From positions 620,001 to 684,000 of the forward strand of contig NZ_JACHJB010000003.1 in NCBI RefSeq assembly GCF_014207745.1: a stretch of DNA of 64,000 nt, given 5' to 3'. The translations under genes and the position numbers were made by a program. The stretch is from Nonomuraea muscovyensis (GTDB taxonomy: Bacteria; Actinomycetota; Actinomycetes; Streptosporangiales; Streptosporangiaceae). The notes under the pieces were generated by a model, which was given only the letters and a program-made list of their open reading frames with translations, had not been told where the DNA came from and searched no databases. Numbering within the stretch: position 1 is the first letter of the stretch; each line of letters starts with the position of its first letter. Of the stretch, positions 8,208 through 16,165 are shown piece by piece.

Positions 8208-8704
8208 GTGTGGTCCCTCCTGGTGAGCTCGACGGTGACGACGTCCACGGGCGTCCCGTCCACCTCGCGCCGGTGCACGCCGACCTCGGTGAACCCGAAG
8301 CGGCGGTGCAGCCGCCGGACCGGCTCGTTGCCCGCGAGCACCTGGCCCCGCAGCGTGGTGAGGCCGAGCGGCCCGAAGGCGTGGCCGATCGCGGCGCGTT
8401 CCAGCCCCGCCCACGCCGCGAGCGCCGCGCCCGTCCGCTCCAGCCCGTCGAGGTCGAGGTAGAAGCCCCACTCGCCGGTCGTGGCGCCGGGCGCCAGGCC
8501 GGAGAAGGCGACCACGCCCGCGCCGGATCCGTCGTGCTCGTAGACGAGCACGCGCCGGGCCGGGTCCCGGCGCACGGCGGCCCACCAGCGGGCGTGCTCG
8601 GCCTCGCCGATCACGTGGGTGGTGAAGCTGGCCGCGCGCACCCGCGGGTGGTTGCGCCAGCGCAGGAGCGCGGGCAGGTCGTCGTCGTGGGCCGGCCTCA
8701 GCAC
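8204..8704 (-). CDS. pseH: PseH: GNAT N-acetyltransferase acting on the 4-amino sugar
   Basis: GNAT-fold acetyltransferase of 166 residues that N-acetylates C4 of UDP-4-amino-4,6-dideoxy-AltNAc, third step of the pathway. It begins MLRPAHDDDLPALLRWRNHP, the usual PseH opening with the conserved RWRNxP element. The mid-part has VVAFSGLAPGATTGEWGFYLD, and the C-terminal part has the G-N-x-x-x-x-R-L-H-x-x-F-G-F-x-E-x-G motif (GNEPVRRLHRRFGFTEVG) seen in PseH and RimJ-like enzymes. It is the leader gene of the pseH-pseI pair, with the ATGA overlap. GNAT function is firm; the substrate comes from context. Confidence 0.88.
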   Translation of the reverse strand: MLRPAHDDDLPALLRWRNHPRVRAASFTTHVIGEAEHARWWAAVRRDPARRVLVYEHDGSGAGVVAFSGLAPGATTGEWGFYLDLDGLERTGAALAAWAGLERAAIGHAFGPLGLTTLRGQVLAGNEPVRRLHRRFGFTEVGVHRREVDGTPVDVVTVELTRRDHT

Positions 8705-8860
8705 AGCTCTCCCTACGTTCTGTGTCCGTACGGAGTCACACCGTAGCGGATTATGTGTCTGGTAAAGAGCTGATCAGGGAGGGGCAGCGCGACCCGCCCG
8801 GCGGCGACGACCGGGGCATGCTGCCGACTAACCATCCCCCGTATGCAAGGAGCCGGCTCT
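8705..8860. promoter_or_regulatory. Divergent control region between pseH and a GT2 gene
   Basis: This 156-base gap holds the start signals of both pseHI (minus) and the GT2 to sulfotransferase unit (plus). A perfect 10-base palindrome TCCGTACGGA lies at 8725-8734, flanked by TGTG on the left and CACA on the right, so the dyad may extend to 8721-8740. TTATGT at 8752-8757 and its complement ACATAA are the most AT-rich positions and could be -10 elements. AAGGAG at 8847-8852 is the ribosome site that fixes the GT2 start at 8861. Confidence 0.35.
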
Positions 8861-10309
8861 ATGGCGCCCCTGGTCAGCGTCGTCGTACCGTTCTACAACG
8901 TCGAGCCGTACATCACCGAGTGCCTGGAGTCGCTGGCGGCGCAGTCGCTGACGGACATCGAGGTCATCCTGGTCGACGACGGCTCGACGGACGGCAGCAG
9001 GCGGATCGCCGACGCCTTCGCCTCCCGCGACCCGAGGTTCGTGGTGGTCCGCCAGCCCAACCGGGGTCCCGGGCCGGCGCGCAACGAGGGCATCCGGTGG
9101 GCCCGCGGGGCCTATCTCGCCTTCGCCGACAGCGACGACGTCGTGCCGCCCGAGGCGTACGAGCTGCTGGTCTGCTCGCTCGAACGCACCGGCTCCGACC
9201 TCGCGTGCGGCGGAGTGCGGCGGATCCGGGACGGCGGCCTGGCCGCCTCGTCGCTGCACGAGAAGGTCTTCAAGCGGGCGGTGCGGCGCACCCACATCAT
9301 GGACCGGCGGGTCCTGGTCCGCGACCGCACCGTCTGGAACAAGGTCTACCGCAGGGACTTCTGGCAGGAACACCGGCTCCGCTTCCCGGCCGGGATCTAC
9401 GAGGACGTGCCGCTCAGCATGCGGGCGCACGTGCTGGCCGACAGTGTGGACGTGCTGCCCGACGTCGTCTACCACTGGCGCAAACGCGAGGAGGGCGAGG
9501 TCTCGATCACCCAGCGGCGCGCCGAGCTGGCCAACCTGAGCGACCGGCTGGAGGCCATCTGCGCGGTACGGGCGTTCCTGCGGGAGGAGGCGCCCGAACT
9601 GATCCTGTCCTTCGACGGGCTGGTGCTGGAGAAGGACATCGTCTTCCTGTTCCAGGCGCTGGAACAGGCCCACGAGGAGGACATTCCGCCGCTGCACGAC
9701 CTGGCCCGCCAGTGGCTGGCCGTGCTCAGCCCGGCCGTGCTCGGCACCGCGCCGTCGCTGCGCCGGCTGGAGCTCCACCTGATGGAGCGCGGCCTGATCA
9801 GGCAACTGCGCGAGGTGCGGGAGTTCAGGCGCGCCACGGCCGACTCGCCGCGCATCGTGCCGCGCGGGCTGCGCAAGGTCGGCTGGTACGGCGACTACCC
9901 GTACTTCCGGGACCGCTCGCTGCGGATCCCGGACGAGGTGTACGACGCCTCCGACGAGTTGAGGCTGCTGGCCAGGGTCGAGGACTGCTGGTGGACGGGA
10001 ACCCGCTTCACCGTGCTCGGCGACGTGGCCATCCACCGGGTCGAGCGCCGGCCGCGCAAGGTGCGGCTCTTCCTCAGCGACGGCAACCGCGAGGTTCCCG
10101 TGCCGGCCCGCCGCACCAAGGGCGGCAAGTATCTCGCGGAGATCGACCCTGCGCAGCTCAGGGACGGCGGGCCCGCCTGGCGGCTGCACGCCCTGGTCGA
10201 CGCGCGCGGGCTGGAGCTCACGGGCCACTTCCGCGACGGCGACGCCCACCGGGCGTGGCGGCTGCCGGTGCCGAGACGGTCAAGAACCGGCATGGACTTC
10301 GCCCAGTAG
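8861..10309 (+). CDS. GT2 glycosyltransferase
   Basis: Family 2 glycosyltransferase, 482 residues, cytoplasmic. The GT-A domain opens VSVVVPFYNVEPYITE, has VDDGSTDGS and the metal motif FADSDD, then RRTHIMDRR, WNKVYRRDFW and VVYHWRKREEGE, shared with the gene at 780. The C-terminal 200 residues are a less conserved region with a beta-rich end, lacking the repeat linker of its paralog. The ATG at 8861 is chosen because AAGGAG stands 8 bases upstream and homologous sequence begins here; an in-frame ATG at 8843 has no such site. It likely acts in the same wall-polymer pathway as the downstream phosphatidyltransferase and sulfotransferase. Donor and acceptor are not predictable. Confidence 0.82.
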   Translation: MAPLVSVVVPFYNVEPYITECLESLAAQSLTDIEVILVDDGSTDGSRRIADAFASRDPRFVVVRQPNRGPGPARNEGIRWARGAYLAFADSDDVVPPEAYELLVCSLERTGSDLACGGVRRIRDGGLAASSLHEKVFKRAVRRTHIMDRRVLVRDRTVWNKVYRRDFWQEHRLRFPAGIYEDVPLSMRAHVLADSVDVLPDVVYHWRKREEGEVSITQRRAELANLSDRLEAICAVRAFLREEAPELILSFDGLVLEKDIVFLFQALEQAHEEDIPPLHDLARQWLAVLSPAVLGTAPSLRRLELHLMERGLIRQLREVREFRRATADSPRIVPRGLRKVGWYGDYPYFRDRSLRIPDEVYDASDELRLLARVEDCWWTGTRFTVLGDVAIHRVERRPRKVRLFLSDGNREVPVPARRTKGGKYLAEIDPAQLRDGGPAWRLHALVDARGLELTGHFRDGDAHRAWRLPVPRRSRTGMDFAQ

Positions 10310-10329
10310 TTCCAGAGAGTAATACGGAC

Positions 10330-11166
10330 ATGACGTCGCGTAGCCATGCTGAATCCATGAGCACCTATTCGCTCGCCGAGGTCTACGCGGCCCGCAAGCG
10401 CAGAGATTCCTGGTGGACCGTCTACTTCGTGGACCCGGTCGCCTGCCGGGTCGCTCTCGTGGTGGCCAACCGCACCGGCATCACGCCGAACGCGCTGACC
10501 GTGACCTCGCTGGTGCTGGGCCTGTGCGCCGCAGGGTGTTTCGCCGCGGACGAGCTGGTCGCGGGGGCGGCCATGTTCTACCTGAGTTTCATGATCGACT
10601 GCGTGGACGGCAAGATCGCCAGGCTCAAGGGCACGGGGACGCCCTTCGGGCTCTGGCTCGACTACGTCGGCGACCGGGTGCGGGTGGTCTTCTGCGCCGG
10701 GGGGCTGGCCTGGGGCCAGTACGCGCTCACGGGGCAGGTGCGCTGGATCGTGCTCGGCGCCGGAGTGGCCGTGCTCGACCTGTTCAGGTACGTCAACGCC
10801 CCGCAGATGAAGCGGGTCCGCGAGACGATCAAGGAAGCGCGGGCCCAGGCCACGGAGCGCGTCGCGGCGGCCGGGCTGGTGCCCGCCCCGCGCAAAGGAG
10901 GCTCGCGGCGGTCCTTCGGCAGGCGGTTCAACCGGTATCTGGCCCGCCGCCGCGTCCGTACGCACCTGATCAGCGGTATCGAGTTCCACGCGGCGGTGTT
11001 CGTGGTCGCGCCCCTCGTCGGGGCGGCGGCCCTGGTGCCGGTGTCGGCCGTGGCCGGCGCCCTGTTGCTCGGCAACGAGATCTTCCTTGTCTACCGGATG
11101 TGGCTCTTCACGCGCAGGCACACCGTGTCGGCCCCGCAGGAGAGCCGAGAGCACGTTCTCGTCTAA
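10330..11166 (+). CDS. CDP-alcohol phosphatidyltransferase family membrane enzyme
   Basis: Integral membrane enzyme that moves a phospho-alcohol from a CDP donor to an acceptor. The family signature D-x2-D-G-x2-A-R-x8-G-x3-D-x3-D is complete, starting at DCVDGKIAR and ending LWLDYVGD; its Asp residues bind the metal and start attack. About five or six hydrophobic segments follow, with a basic cytoplasmic stretch (about residues 180-220) between them. At 278 residues it is larger than phosphatidylglycerophosphate synthase. ATG 10330 or the in-frame ATG at 10357 may be used. It sits between a GT2 gene and a sulfotransferase, so an inositol or glycerol phosphate linked to the wall polymer lipid anchor is plausible, but the substrate is not known. 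Confidence 0.82.
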   Translation: MTSRSHAESMSTYSLAEVYAARKRRDSWWTVYFVDPVACRVALVVANRTGITPNALTVTSLVLGLCAAGCFAADELVAGAAMFYLSFMIDCVDGKIARLKGTGTPFGLWLDYVGDRVRVVFCAGGLAWGQYALTGQVRWIVLGAGVAVLDLFRYVNAPQMKRVRETIKEARAQATERVAAAGLVPAPRKGGSRRSFGRRFNRYLARRRVRTHLISGIEFHAAVFVVAPLVGAAALVPVSAVAGALLLGNEIFLVYRMWLFTRRHTVSAPQESREHVLV

Positions 11167-11186
11167 GTTTCGGGGGTTAGAACCAG

Positions 11187-12236
11187 ATGTCCGATCGGCC
11201 AGTGTTCGTCGTCGGCTGCCCGCGCTCCGGCACCACCATGCTGCAGCTCATGCTGCACTCGCACCCGCGCATCGCGGTGCCACCGGAGACGCGTTTCCTC
11301 ATTCCCGCCTACATGCGCCGCCGGACGTTCGGCGACATGCGCCTCGCCCAGCGCCGCCGCGCGCTGGCCGAGTGGGTGGCCGGTGACCGCACCACCAAGT
11401 TCAAGGAACTCAAGATCGACCAGGACGACTACGTCCGGCAGGCGGTGGAGGGCCCCGGCTCGCTCGGCTCGGTGCTCGGCACGACCTTCCGCATGTACGC
11501 CGACCGGTTCGACAAGGCCCGCTGGGGCGACAAGCGGCCGAGCTACGTCAAGCAGGTCGACTACCTGCTCAGGATGTTCCCCGACGCCCAGTTCATCCAC
11601 CTGATCAGGGACGGCCGCGACTGCGTCTCCTCCCTGAAGGAGATGCCCTGGTACACCCACAACTCCTTCCACGCCGTCTCCACCTGGGCCGAGGCGATCG
11701 ACGCCGGCGTCCGGCTGCGCAAGACGATGCCCGAGGACAGCTACTACGAGCTGCGCTACGAGGACCTGACCGACGACCCGTCGACCGAGCTGAAGAAGCT
11801 CTGCCTCTTCCTGGAGGAGGACTTCGACCCGGCGATGGTCTCGCCGCGCGAGGCCGCCGCGGTCGCGGTGCCGCCGCACAAGGTCTGGCACAGCAACACC
11901 CACGGCGACGTCACCCGGTCCCGCGTGGGCAGCTGGGCCAACCGGCTGGACGCCTGGGAGATCTCGCTGTGCGAGCAGGTGCTCGGCGAGCGGCTGGAGG
12001 CCAACGGCTACGAGCTGACCGGCGCACCCCCGGCCTCCAAGGCGCACCTGGCGATCTTCCAGAAGACCGCGCAGAAGCGCCGGGCCAGCCGGATGCGCAA
12101 GAACATGCGCGACCGCATCAACCGGCTGCGCGAGCCCGGCCCGGTGGGCGCGCTGCTCACCACCACCCAGCGGGCGCTCGCCGGGGTCCCGCAGCAGCGG
12201 GCCGAGGAGCCCGAGCTGGCCGACCGCTCGCTGTAG
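11187..12236 (+). CDS. PAPS-dependent sulfotransferase
   Basis: Transfers sulfate from 3'-phosphoadenylyl sulfate to a hydroxyl or amine. The N-terminal VFVVGCPRSGTTML (residues 6-19) is the 5'-phosphosulfate loop; HLIRDGRDCVSSLKEM holds the Arg and Ser that bind the 3'-phosphate. The Sulfotransfer_3-like fold spans most of the 349 residues; the last 50 are basic and probably flexible. No signal peptide is seen, so it acts in the cytoplasm before export. It lies 20 bases behind the CDP-alcohol transferase and is probably in the same operon, which points to a sulfated wall polymer or lipid. No PAPS-synthesis gene is in the window. Confidence 0.85.
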   Translation: MSDRPVFVVGCPRSGTTMLQLMLHSHPRIAVPPETRFLIPAYMRRRTFGDMRLAQRRRALAEWVAGDRTTKFKELKIDQDDYVRQAVEGPGSLGSVLGTTFRMYADRFDKARWGDKRPSYVKQVDYLLRMFPDAQFIHLIRDGRDCVSSLKEMPWYTHNSFHAVSTWAEAIDAGVRLRKTMPEDSYYELRYEDLTDDPSTELKKLCLFLEEDFDPAMVSPREAAAVAVPPHKVWHSNTHGDVTRSRVGSWANRLDAWEISLCEQVLGERLEANGYELTGAPPASKAHLAIFQKTAQKRRASRMRKNMRDRINRLREPGPVGALLTTTQRALAGVPQQRAEEPELADRSL

Positions 12237-12239
12237 GGC

Positions 12240-12284
12240 CGGATGCCCGGAGCGCCGCACGGGGGTGGGCGCTCCGGGCATCCG
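12240..12284. terminator. Strong hairpin terminator after the sulfotransferase
   Basis: A perfect inverted repeat with 16-base arms (12241-12256 and 12268-12283, arms GGATGCCCGGAGCGCC and its complement), extended by one C-G pair at 12240/12284, encloses an 11-base loop. It begins 4 bases after the stop codon. There is no U tract, as is usual in high-GC actinomycetes. Confidence 0.75.
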
Positions 12285-12296
12285 CCGTTCGCTCGA

Positions 12297-12371
12297 CGGG
12301 CGTCGCCCACTGCCCGCTCAGCGGGCGTTGCCCACTGCCCGCTCAGCGGGCGTTGCCCACTGCCCGCTCAG
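12297..12371. repeat. Three 25-bp tandem units, each with a small hairpin
   Basis: Three 25-base units begin at 12297, 12322 and 12347; copies 2 and 3 are identical. Each unit junction contains GCCCGC-TCA-GCGGGC, a 6-bp stem with a 3-base loop. The array lies between the convergent sulfotransferase and GT4 genes and reaches the GT4 stop codon at 12368. It may add to bidirectional termination. Confidence 0.85.
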
Positions 12372-13432
12372 CGGGCGATGTGGGTGAACAGCGACTCCCA
12401 CTCGTCCAGGATGCGGTCCAGGCGGAACGCCTCGGCCCTGGCGCGGGCGGCGGCGCCCAGCCGCCGCCGCTCCTGCGGCGAGTCGACGAGCCGGGCCAGC
12501 TCCCGCGCGAACGCGCCCACGTCACCGGCCGGCACGAGCACCGGGGCGGCCGACCGTACCCCGCCCGACACGTCGAACGCCACCGCCGGCACCCCGTGCG
12601 CCGCCGCCTCCAGCAGCACGATCGGCAGCCCTTCGTGCTCGCTCGTCACGGCCACGATCGAGGCGGCCAGGTACTCGCCCGCCATCCGCGCCGCCGCCAC
12701 CCGTCCCTTGATGACCACCCGGTCGGCCACACCCTCCTCGGCCGCGTGCACGCGCAGCCGCTCCAGCTCGCCGCCCTCACCGATCAGGTGCAGTTCCCAC
12801 GGGCGGGGCGCCCCGGACCGGGCGAACGCGGTGATGAGCCGGTCGAACCTCTTGACCCCTTCCAACCGGCCCACCCCCAGCACCCGGGGCGTCTCCAGCA
12901 TGGCCGTCTCCTCCGGCCAGGCGGCCAGCGGGTTGGGCACCGACCAGGTGTTGGGCAGCAGCGCGTGCTCCGAGAACATCCACGCGTCGTCGCGGCTGAG
13001 GAAGACCGCCTGGTCGAGGGCGGGATAGTGCTTGCGGATGGAGCCGAGGTGCCAGCAGTCCCGGGCGTGCTCGTACGAGCCGTGATACTGACCGATGGTG
13101 CGCAGGGAGCCGGGCAGCAGCCGCACCAGCCGGGTGACCACCGACGGTGAGGTCATGACGGCGAAGCCCGGCTGCACGGAACCGAGCAGCCGGGCCAGCC
13201 GCCGGTCGGCGTGACAGCGCGCCAGGCGCCCCTGCCCGTCCACGGCCGTGCGGCTGATCACGTGCTCCTGGTAGAGCGGGCTGTCGACGTAGTGGAACGG
13301 CGAGGCCGCCTGGTACAGCCCGATCACGTGGACGTCGTGGCCGCGCCCGGCCAGACCCTGCGCGAGGGTGTGCGTCACCTGCTGGACACCGCCGAGCGTG
13401 TCCGCTTCCAGACACGCGAAGACAATGGTCAC
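12368..13432 (-). CDS. GT4 family glycosyltransferase
   Basis: Retaining GT-B glycosyltransferase, 354 residues. The N-terminal half opens TIVFACLEADTLGGVQQVT, whose GG loop binds acceptor or donor. The C-terminal half has VGRLEGVKRFDRLITAF and LIGEGGELERL, and EHEGLPIVLLEAAAHG, the E-x7-E motif of GT4. The GTG at 13432 overlaps the upstream stop (GTGA), so it is coupled to the GT2/TagF gene. It probably adds a sugar to the CDP-glycerol-derived chain or its linkage unit. The long open frame further upstream is inside the neighbour and is not used. No transmembrane segment is evident; cytoplasmic-face action is expected. Confidence 0.85.
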   Translation of the reverse strand: MTIVFACLEADTLGGVQQVTHTLAQGLAGRGHDVHVIGLYQAASPFHYVDSPLYQEHVISRTAVDGQGRLARCHADRRLARLLGSVQPGFAVMTSPSVVTRLVRLLPGSLRTIGQYHGSYEHARDCWHLGSIRKHYPALDQAVFLSRDDAWMFSEHALLPNTWSVPNPLAAWPEETAMLETPRVLGVGRLEGVKRFDRLITAFARSGAPRPWELHLIGEGGELERLRVHAAEEGVADRVVIKGRVAAARMAGEYLAASIVAVTSEHEGLPIVLLEAAAHGVPAVAFDVSGGVRSAAPVLVPAGDVGAFARELARLVDSPQERRRLGAAARARAEAFRLDRILDEWESLFTHIAR

Positions 13433-16080
13433 GGCACCCTCCGCGCCTTGATGAAATCTCCGAAGAAGTCCTCGACGACCCGGGCCGCGGCGTCGCCGCG
13501 CTCCTCGGCGCACCACATCTCGCGGAAGGCGGCGTACCGCTCGGCGTAGGAGTCGTGCACGGCGGGCAGGTCGCGCAGGCAGGCGACCAGCTCCTCGGTC
13601 GTGGTCACGCACGGGCCGGGGGCGATCGACGGCAGGTCGTGGTAGACGCCACGCTCGCGCAGCCGGTAGTCGTCCCAGTCGTCGATGAGGAAGAGCATCG
13701 GCCTGCCGGTCAGCGCGTAGTCGCACATCACCGACGAGTAGTCGGTGAGCAGCGCGTCGGAGGCCAGCATGAGGTCGTTGACCTCGGGATAGGTTCCGGC
13801 GGGCCGGACGAAGTAGCGCAGGTGCGGCGGCACCGCGTAGCACTCCACCTGGTGGGTCCGCAGGATCACCACCCACTCGCCGGCCAGCTCCTCGGCCATC
13901 AGCTCCAGATCGGCCCGTACCGACCTGCCGCTGTGCTTGGCCTGGTCGCGGTAGGTCGGCGCGTACAGCAGCACGTTGCGGTCGGGCGGGATCTCCAGCG
14001 CGGCCCGCACGTCCGTCGTGAACGTGCCGCGCACCAGGGCGTCGCAGCGCGGCGTGCCGTACCGGTAGACGGGCCCGGTGTAGCCGTTGGCGCGGACGAA
14101 GTGCCGGGTGAACTCGGCGCTGGGCGAGACCAGCGCGTCCCAGCGGGCGACGGCGGAGCGCCAGCGCCGGCGCGGCCGGTCGAAGTCGGCACGCAGGTCG
14201 GGCGCGTCGAAGCCGATCGACTTGATGCCCTGGCCATGCCAGGTCTGCAGGTAGCGGGTACGGCGGGGCTTGGGGTAGTCGAGCGGGAAGCCGTGGCTGT
14301 CCACCCACACGCCGGCCCTGGCGAGGGTCCAGACGTAGCGCCAGCCGCCGCGCCGGACCAGTCGCGCGCCCTCGGGGGCGTCACCGCGGCCGGGCGCCAC
14401 CGACCAGACCACGTCGACGGGCAGCTTGCGGCGGCGCAGCTCCTCGTAGATCGCCCGCGGGCTGCCGGTGCAGCCCTTGCCGACGTCCGACTCGAACAGG
14501 GCCAGGTTCCGGCGCGGCGGCAGGACCCTGATCAGCGTTCTGTAGACCCGCAGCCGGTTCGCCGGGGTGCCGGCCCTGCGCAGCAGCGCCCGCCTGATCC
14601 GCGGCAGGAGGGGCCGCCGGGCGCGGCGGACGCGCACGACCAGGTGGGCAGCGGGGCCGTCGGCCGAGACCGTGACGCCGCCGGGCAACTCGATGGGCTT
14701 CATGGCCGGGTTCACCAGCAGCCGGTCGGTCGTGGTGTGGCCGGTCGCGACGCTGGTGAAGCCGATGCGCGGATCGCCCGCGGTCCGCGGGGCGAAGGTG
14801 ACCTCGCTGACGTAGCCGCCCTCGCCTGAGGCCTGCGGGTGGATCGGCACGCGCTCGCGGCCGAGCCGCAGGAAGGCCGTCCACTCCAGCGGCAGCGCGC
14901 CGAACGGGTCGAAGGTGCGCACGGTCATCCTGACCCGCTGGCCGTCGGCGGAGATCTCGGTCACCTCGTGCCGCAGCCTGCTGACGCTGAAGGGCAGCTC
15001 GGCCAGCCGCAGCGGGGTGATGTCCATGCCGGGGGAGACGGTGGTGCCCCAGTACGTCCGGTCGCCCTGCCGTACCGCGGCACGCGGCGGCGCCTGCGGC
15101 CCGGTCAGGGAACCGGCCGCGACCAGCAGGTCGTCGATCCGGTCGGCGAGGATGAGGTGGCAGCACACCCTGGCCATCGGCTCGATCCGGTCGAGCACCT
15201 CGGCGGGGATCTCCTCCAGGTACGGCCGGACGATCGCGGCGAACTCCTTGGCCCACACCCTGTCGCGGGTGGGCAGGGGGTTGAGGTAGACGCGCAGGTC
15301 CTGGCGCAGGAAGCGGTCCTGCCGGGCCGGCACCAGGTCGTCCGCGCCGTGGGCGCGCAGCACCGCGTCGCTCCGGCGGGCGGCGACGACCCGGTGGCGG
15401 ACGTTGTCCATGTCGCCGATGCTGAGCGAGATGGACGAGCCGGCGCGGGTGCGGTGCCAGAGGTAGACGACCCACGGCACGACGGCGAAGCGCCGGGAGA
15501 CGGCGTACAGCTCGCTGGCGAAGACGTGGTCCTCGTAGTGGATGTCCTCGGGGAAACGCAGCAGGTGCTCGCGCAGGAAACGCACGCTGTAGAGCTTGTT
15601 GGTGGTGAAGGAGTCGAGGAACAGCCGCGGGTCCTCGTGGATGCCGGCGACCACCCTGCGCCTGGCGAACAACGCCGGGTAGTAGCGCTGGGTCCGCCCG
15701 CTCCACTCGTACAGGCGGGAGATCTGCCCGGAGACGAAGTCGGCGCCGGTGCGCTCGATCTCGGTGAGCAGGCTCTTGCAGGCGTGCCTGGGCAGCTCGT
15801 CGTCGCTGTCGAGGAACATGACGTACGGCGACTCGGCCGCGTCGAGCCCGTCGTTGCGGGGCGCGCCGCAGCCGCCGCTGTTGGCGGCCCGGCGCAGGTA
15901 GCGCACGCGGGGGTCGGCGCGGATGAGCTCCTCGGCGACGCGGGGGGTGGCGTCGGTGCTCGCGTCGTCGGCGATGACGACCTCAAGGTCGCCGAGAGAC
16001 TGGTCGAGCACCGAGCGCACGGCCCTCGGCAGGCGGTCCGCGTCGTTGTAGGCGATCACGACAACAGTGCAGGCCGGCAT
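13429..16080 (-). CDS. Bifunctional GT2 glycosyltransferase / CDP-glycerol glycerophosphotransferase (TagF-like)
   Basis: Fusion of two polymer enzymes, 883 residues. Residues 1-300 are a GT2 domain: CTVVVIAYNDADRLPR, IADDASTDATPRV and FLDSDDELPR with the DxD motif. About residues 300-550 are a linker and beta-rich part. From about 600 to 875 lies the glycerophosphotransferase domain: YLQTWHGQGIKSIGFD with the catalytic His, LLYAPTYRDQ, and LTDYSSVMCDYAL with the CDP-binding region, as in TagF/TarF polymerases. Such enzymes build poly(polyol phosphate) chains at the inner membrane face. ATG at 16080 follows a G-rich ribosome site (GGGGGGA); an upstream in-frame start at 16134 lacks one. It is the lead gene of the pair with GT4. 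Confidence 0.87.
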   Translation of the reverse strand: MPACTVVVIAYNDADRLPRAVRSVLDQSLGDLEVVIADDASTDATPRVAEELIRADPRVRYLRRAANSGGCGAPRNDGLDAAESPYVMFLDSDDELPRHACKSLLTEIERTGADFVSGQISRLYEWSGRTQRYYPALFARRRVVAGIHEDPRLFLDSFTTNKLYSVRFLREHLLRFPEDIHYEDHVFASELYAVSRRFAVVPWVVYLWHRTRAGSSISLSIGDMDNVRHRVVAARRSDAVLRAHGADDLVPARQDRFLRQDLRVYLNPLPTRDRVWAKEFAAIVRPYLEEIPAEVLDRIEPMARVCCHLILADRIDDLLVAAGSLTGPQAPPRAAVRQGDRTYWGTTVSPGMDITPLRLAELPFSVSRLRHEVTEISADGQRVRMTVRTFDPFGALPLEWTAFLRLGRERVPIHPQASGEGGYVSEVTFAPRTAGDPRIGFTSVATGHTTTDRLLVNPAMKPIELPGGVTVSADGPAAHLVVRVRRARRPLLPRIRRALLRRAGTPANRLRVYRTLIRVLPPRRNLALFESDVGKGCTGSPRAIYEELRRRKLPVDVVWSVAPGRGDAPEGARLVRRGGWRYVWTLARAGVWVDSHGFPLDYPKPRRTRYLQTWHGQGIKSIGFDAPDLRADFDRPRRRWRSAVARWDALVSPSAEFTRHFVRANGYTGPVYRYGTPRCDALVRGTFTTDVRAALEIPPDRNVLLYAPTYRDQAKHSGRSVRADLELMAEELAGEWVVILRTHQVECYAVPPHLRYFVRPAGTYPEVNDLMLASDALLTDYSSVMCDYALTGRPMLFLIDDWDDYRLRERGVYHDLPSIAPGPCVTTTEELVACLRDLPAVHDSYAERYAAFREMWCAEERGDAAARVVEDFFGDFIKARRVP

Positions 16081-16165
16081 GCCATCCCCCCCGAGTCGGA
16101 CACGTGCGATGGGCATTCCCGCAGGTCGCGACATAGTGTCCGGCTTGGAGGGGTCTTTGCCGGAT

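Noticed and set aside
8722-10329. N-terminal extension of the CDP-alcohol phosphatidyltransferase frame into the GT2 gene
   Set aside because: The upstream frame is out of phase shadow of the GT2 coding sequence; the signature and membrane helices start after 10330.
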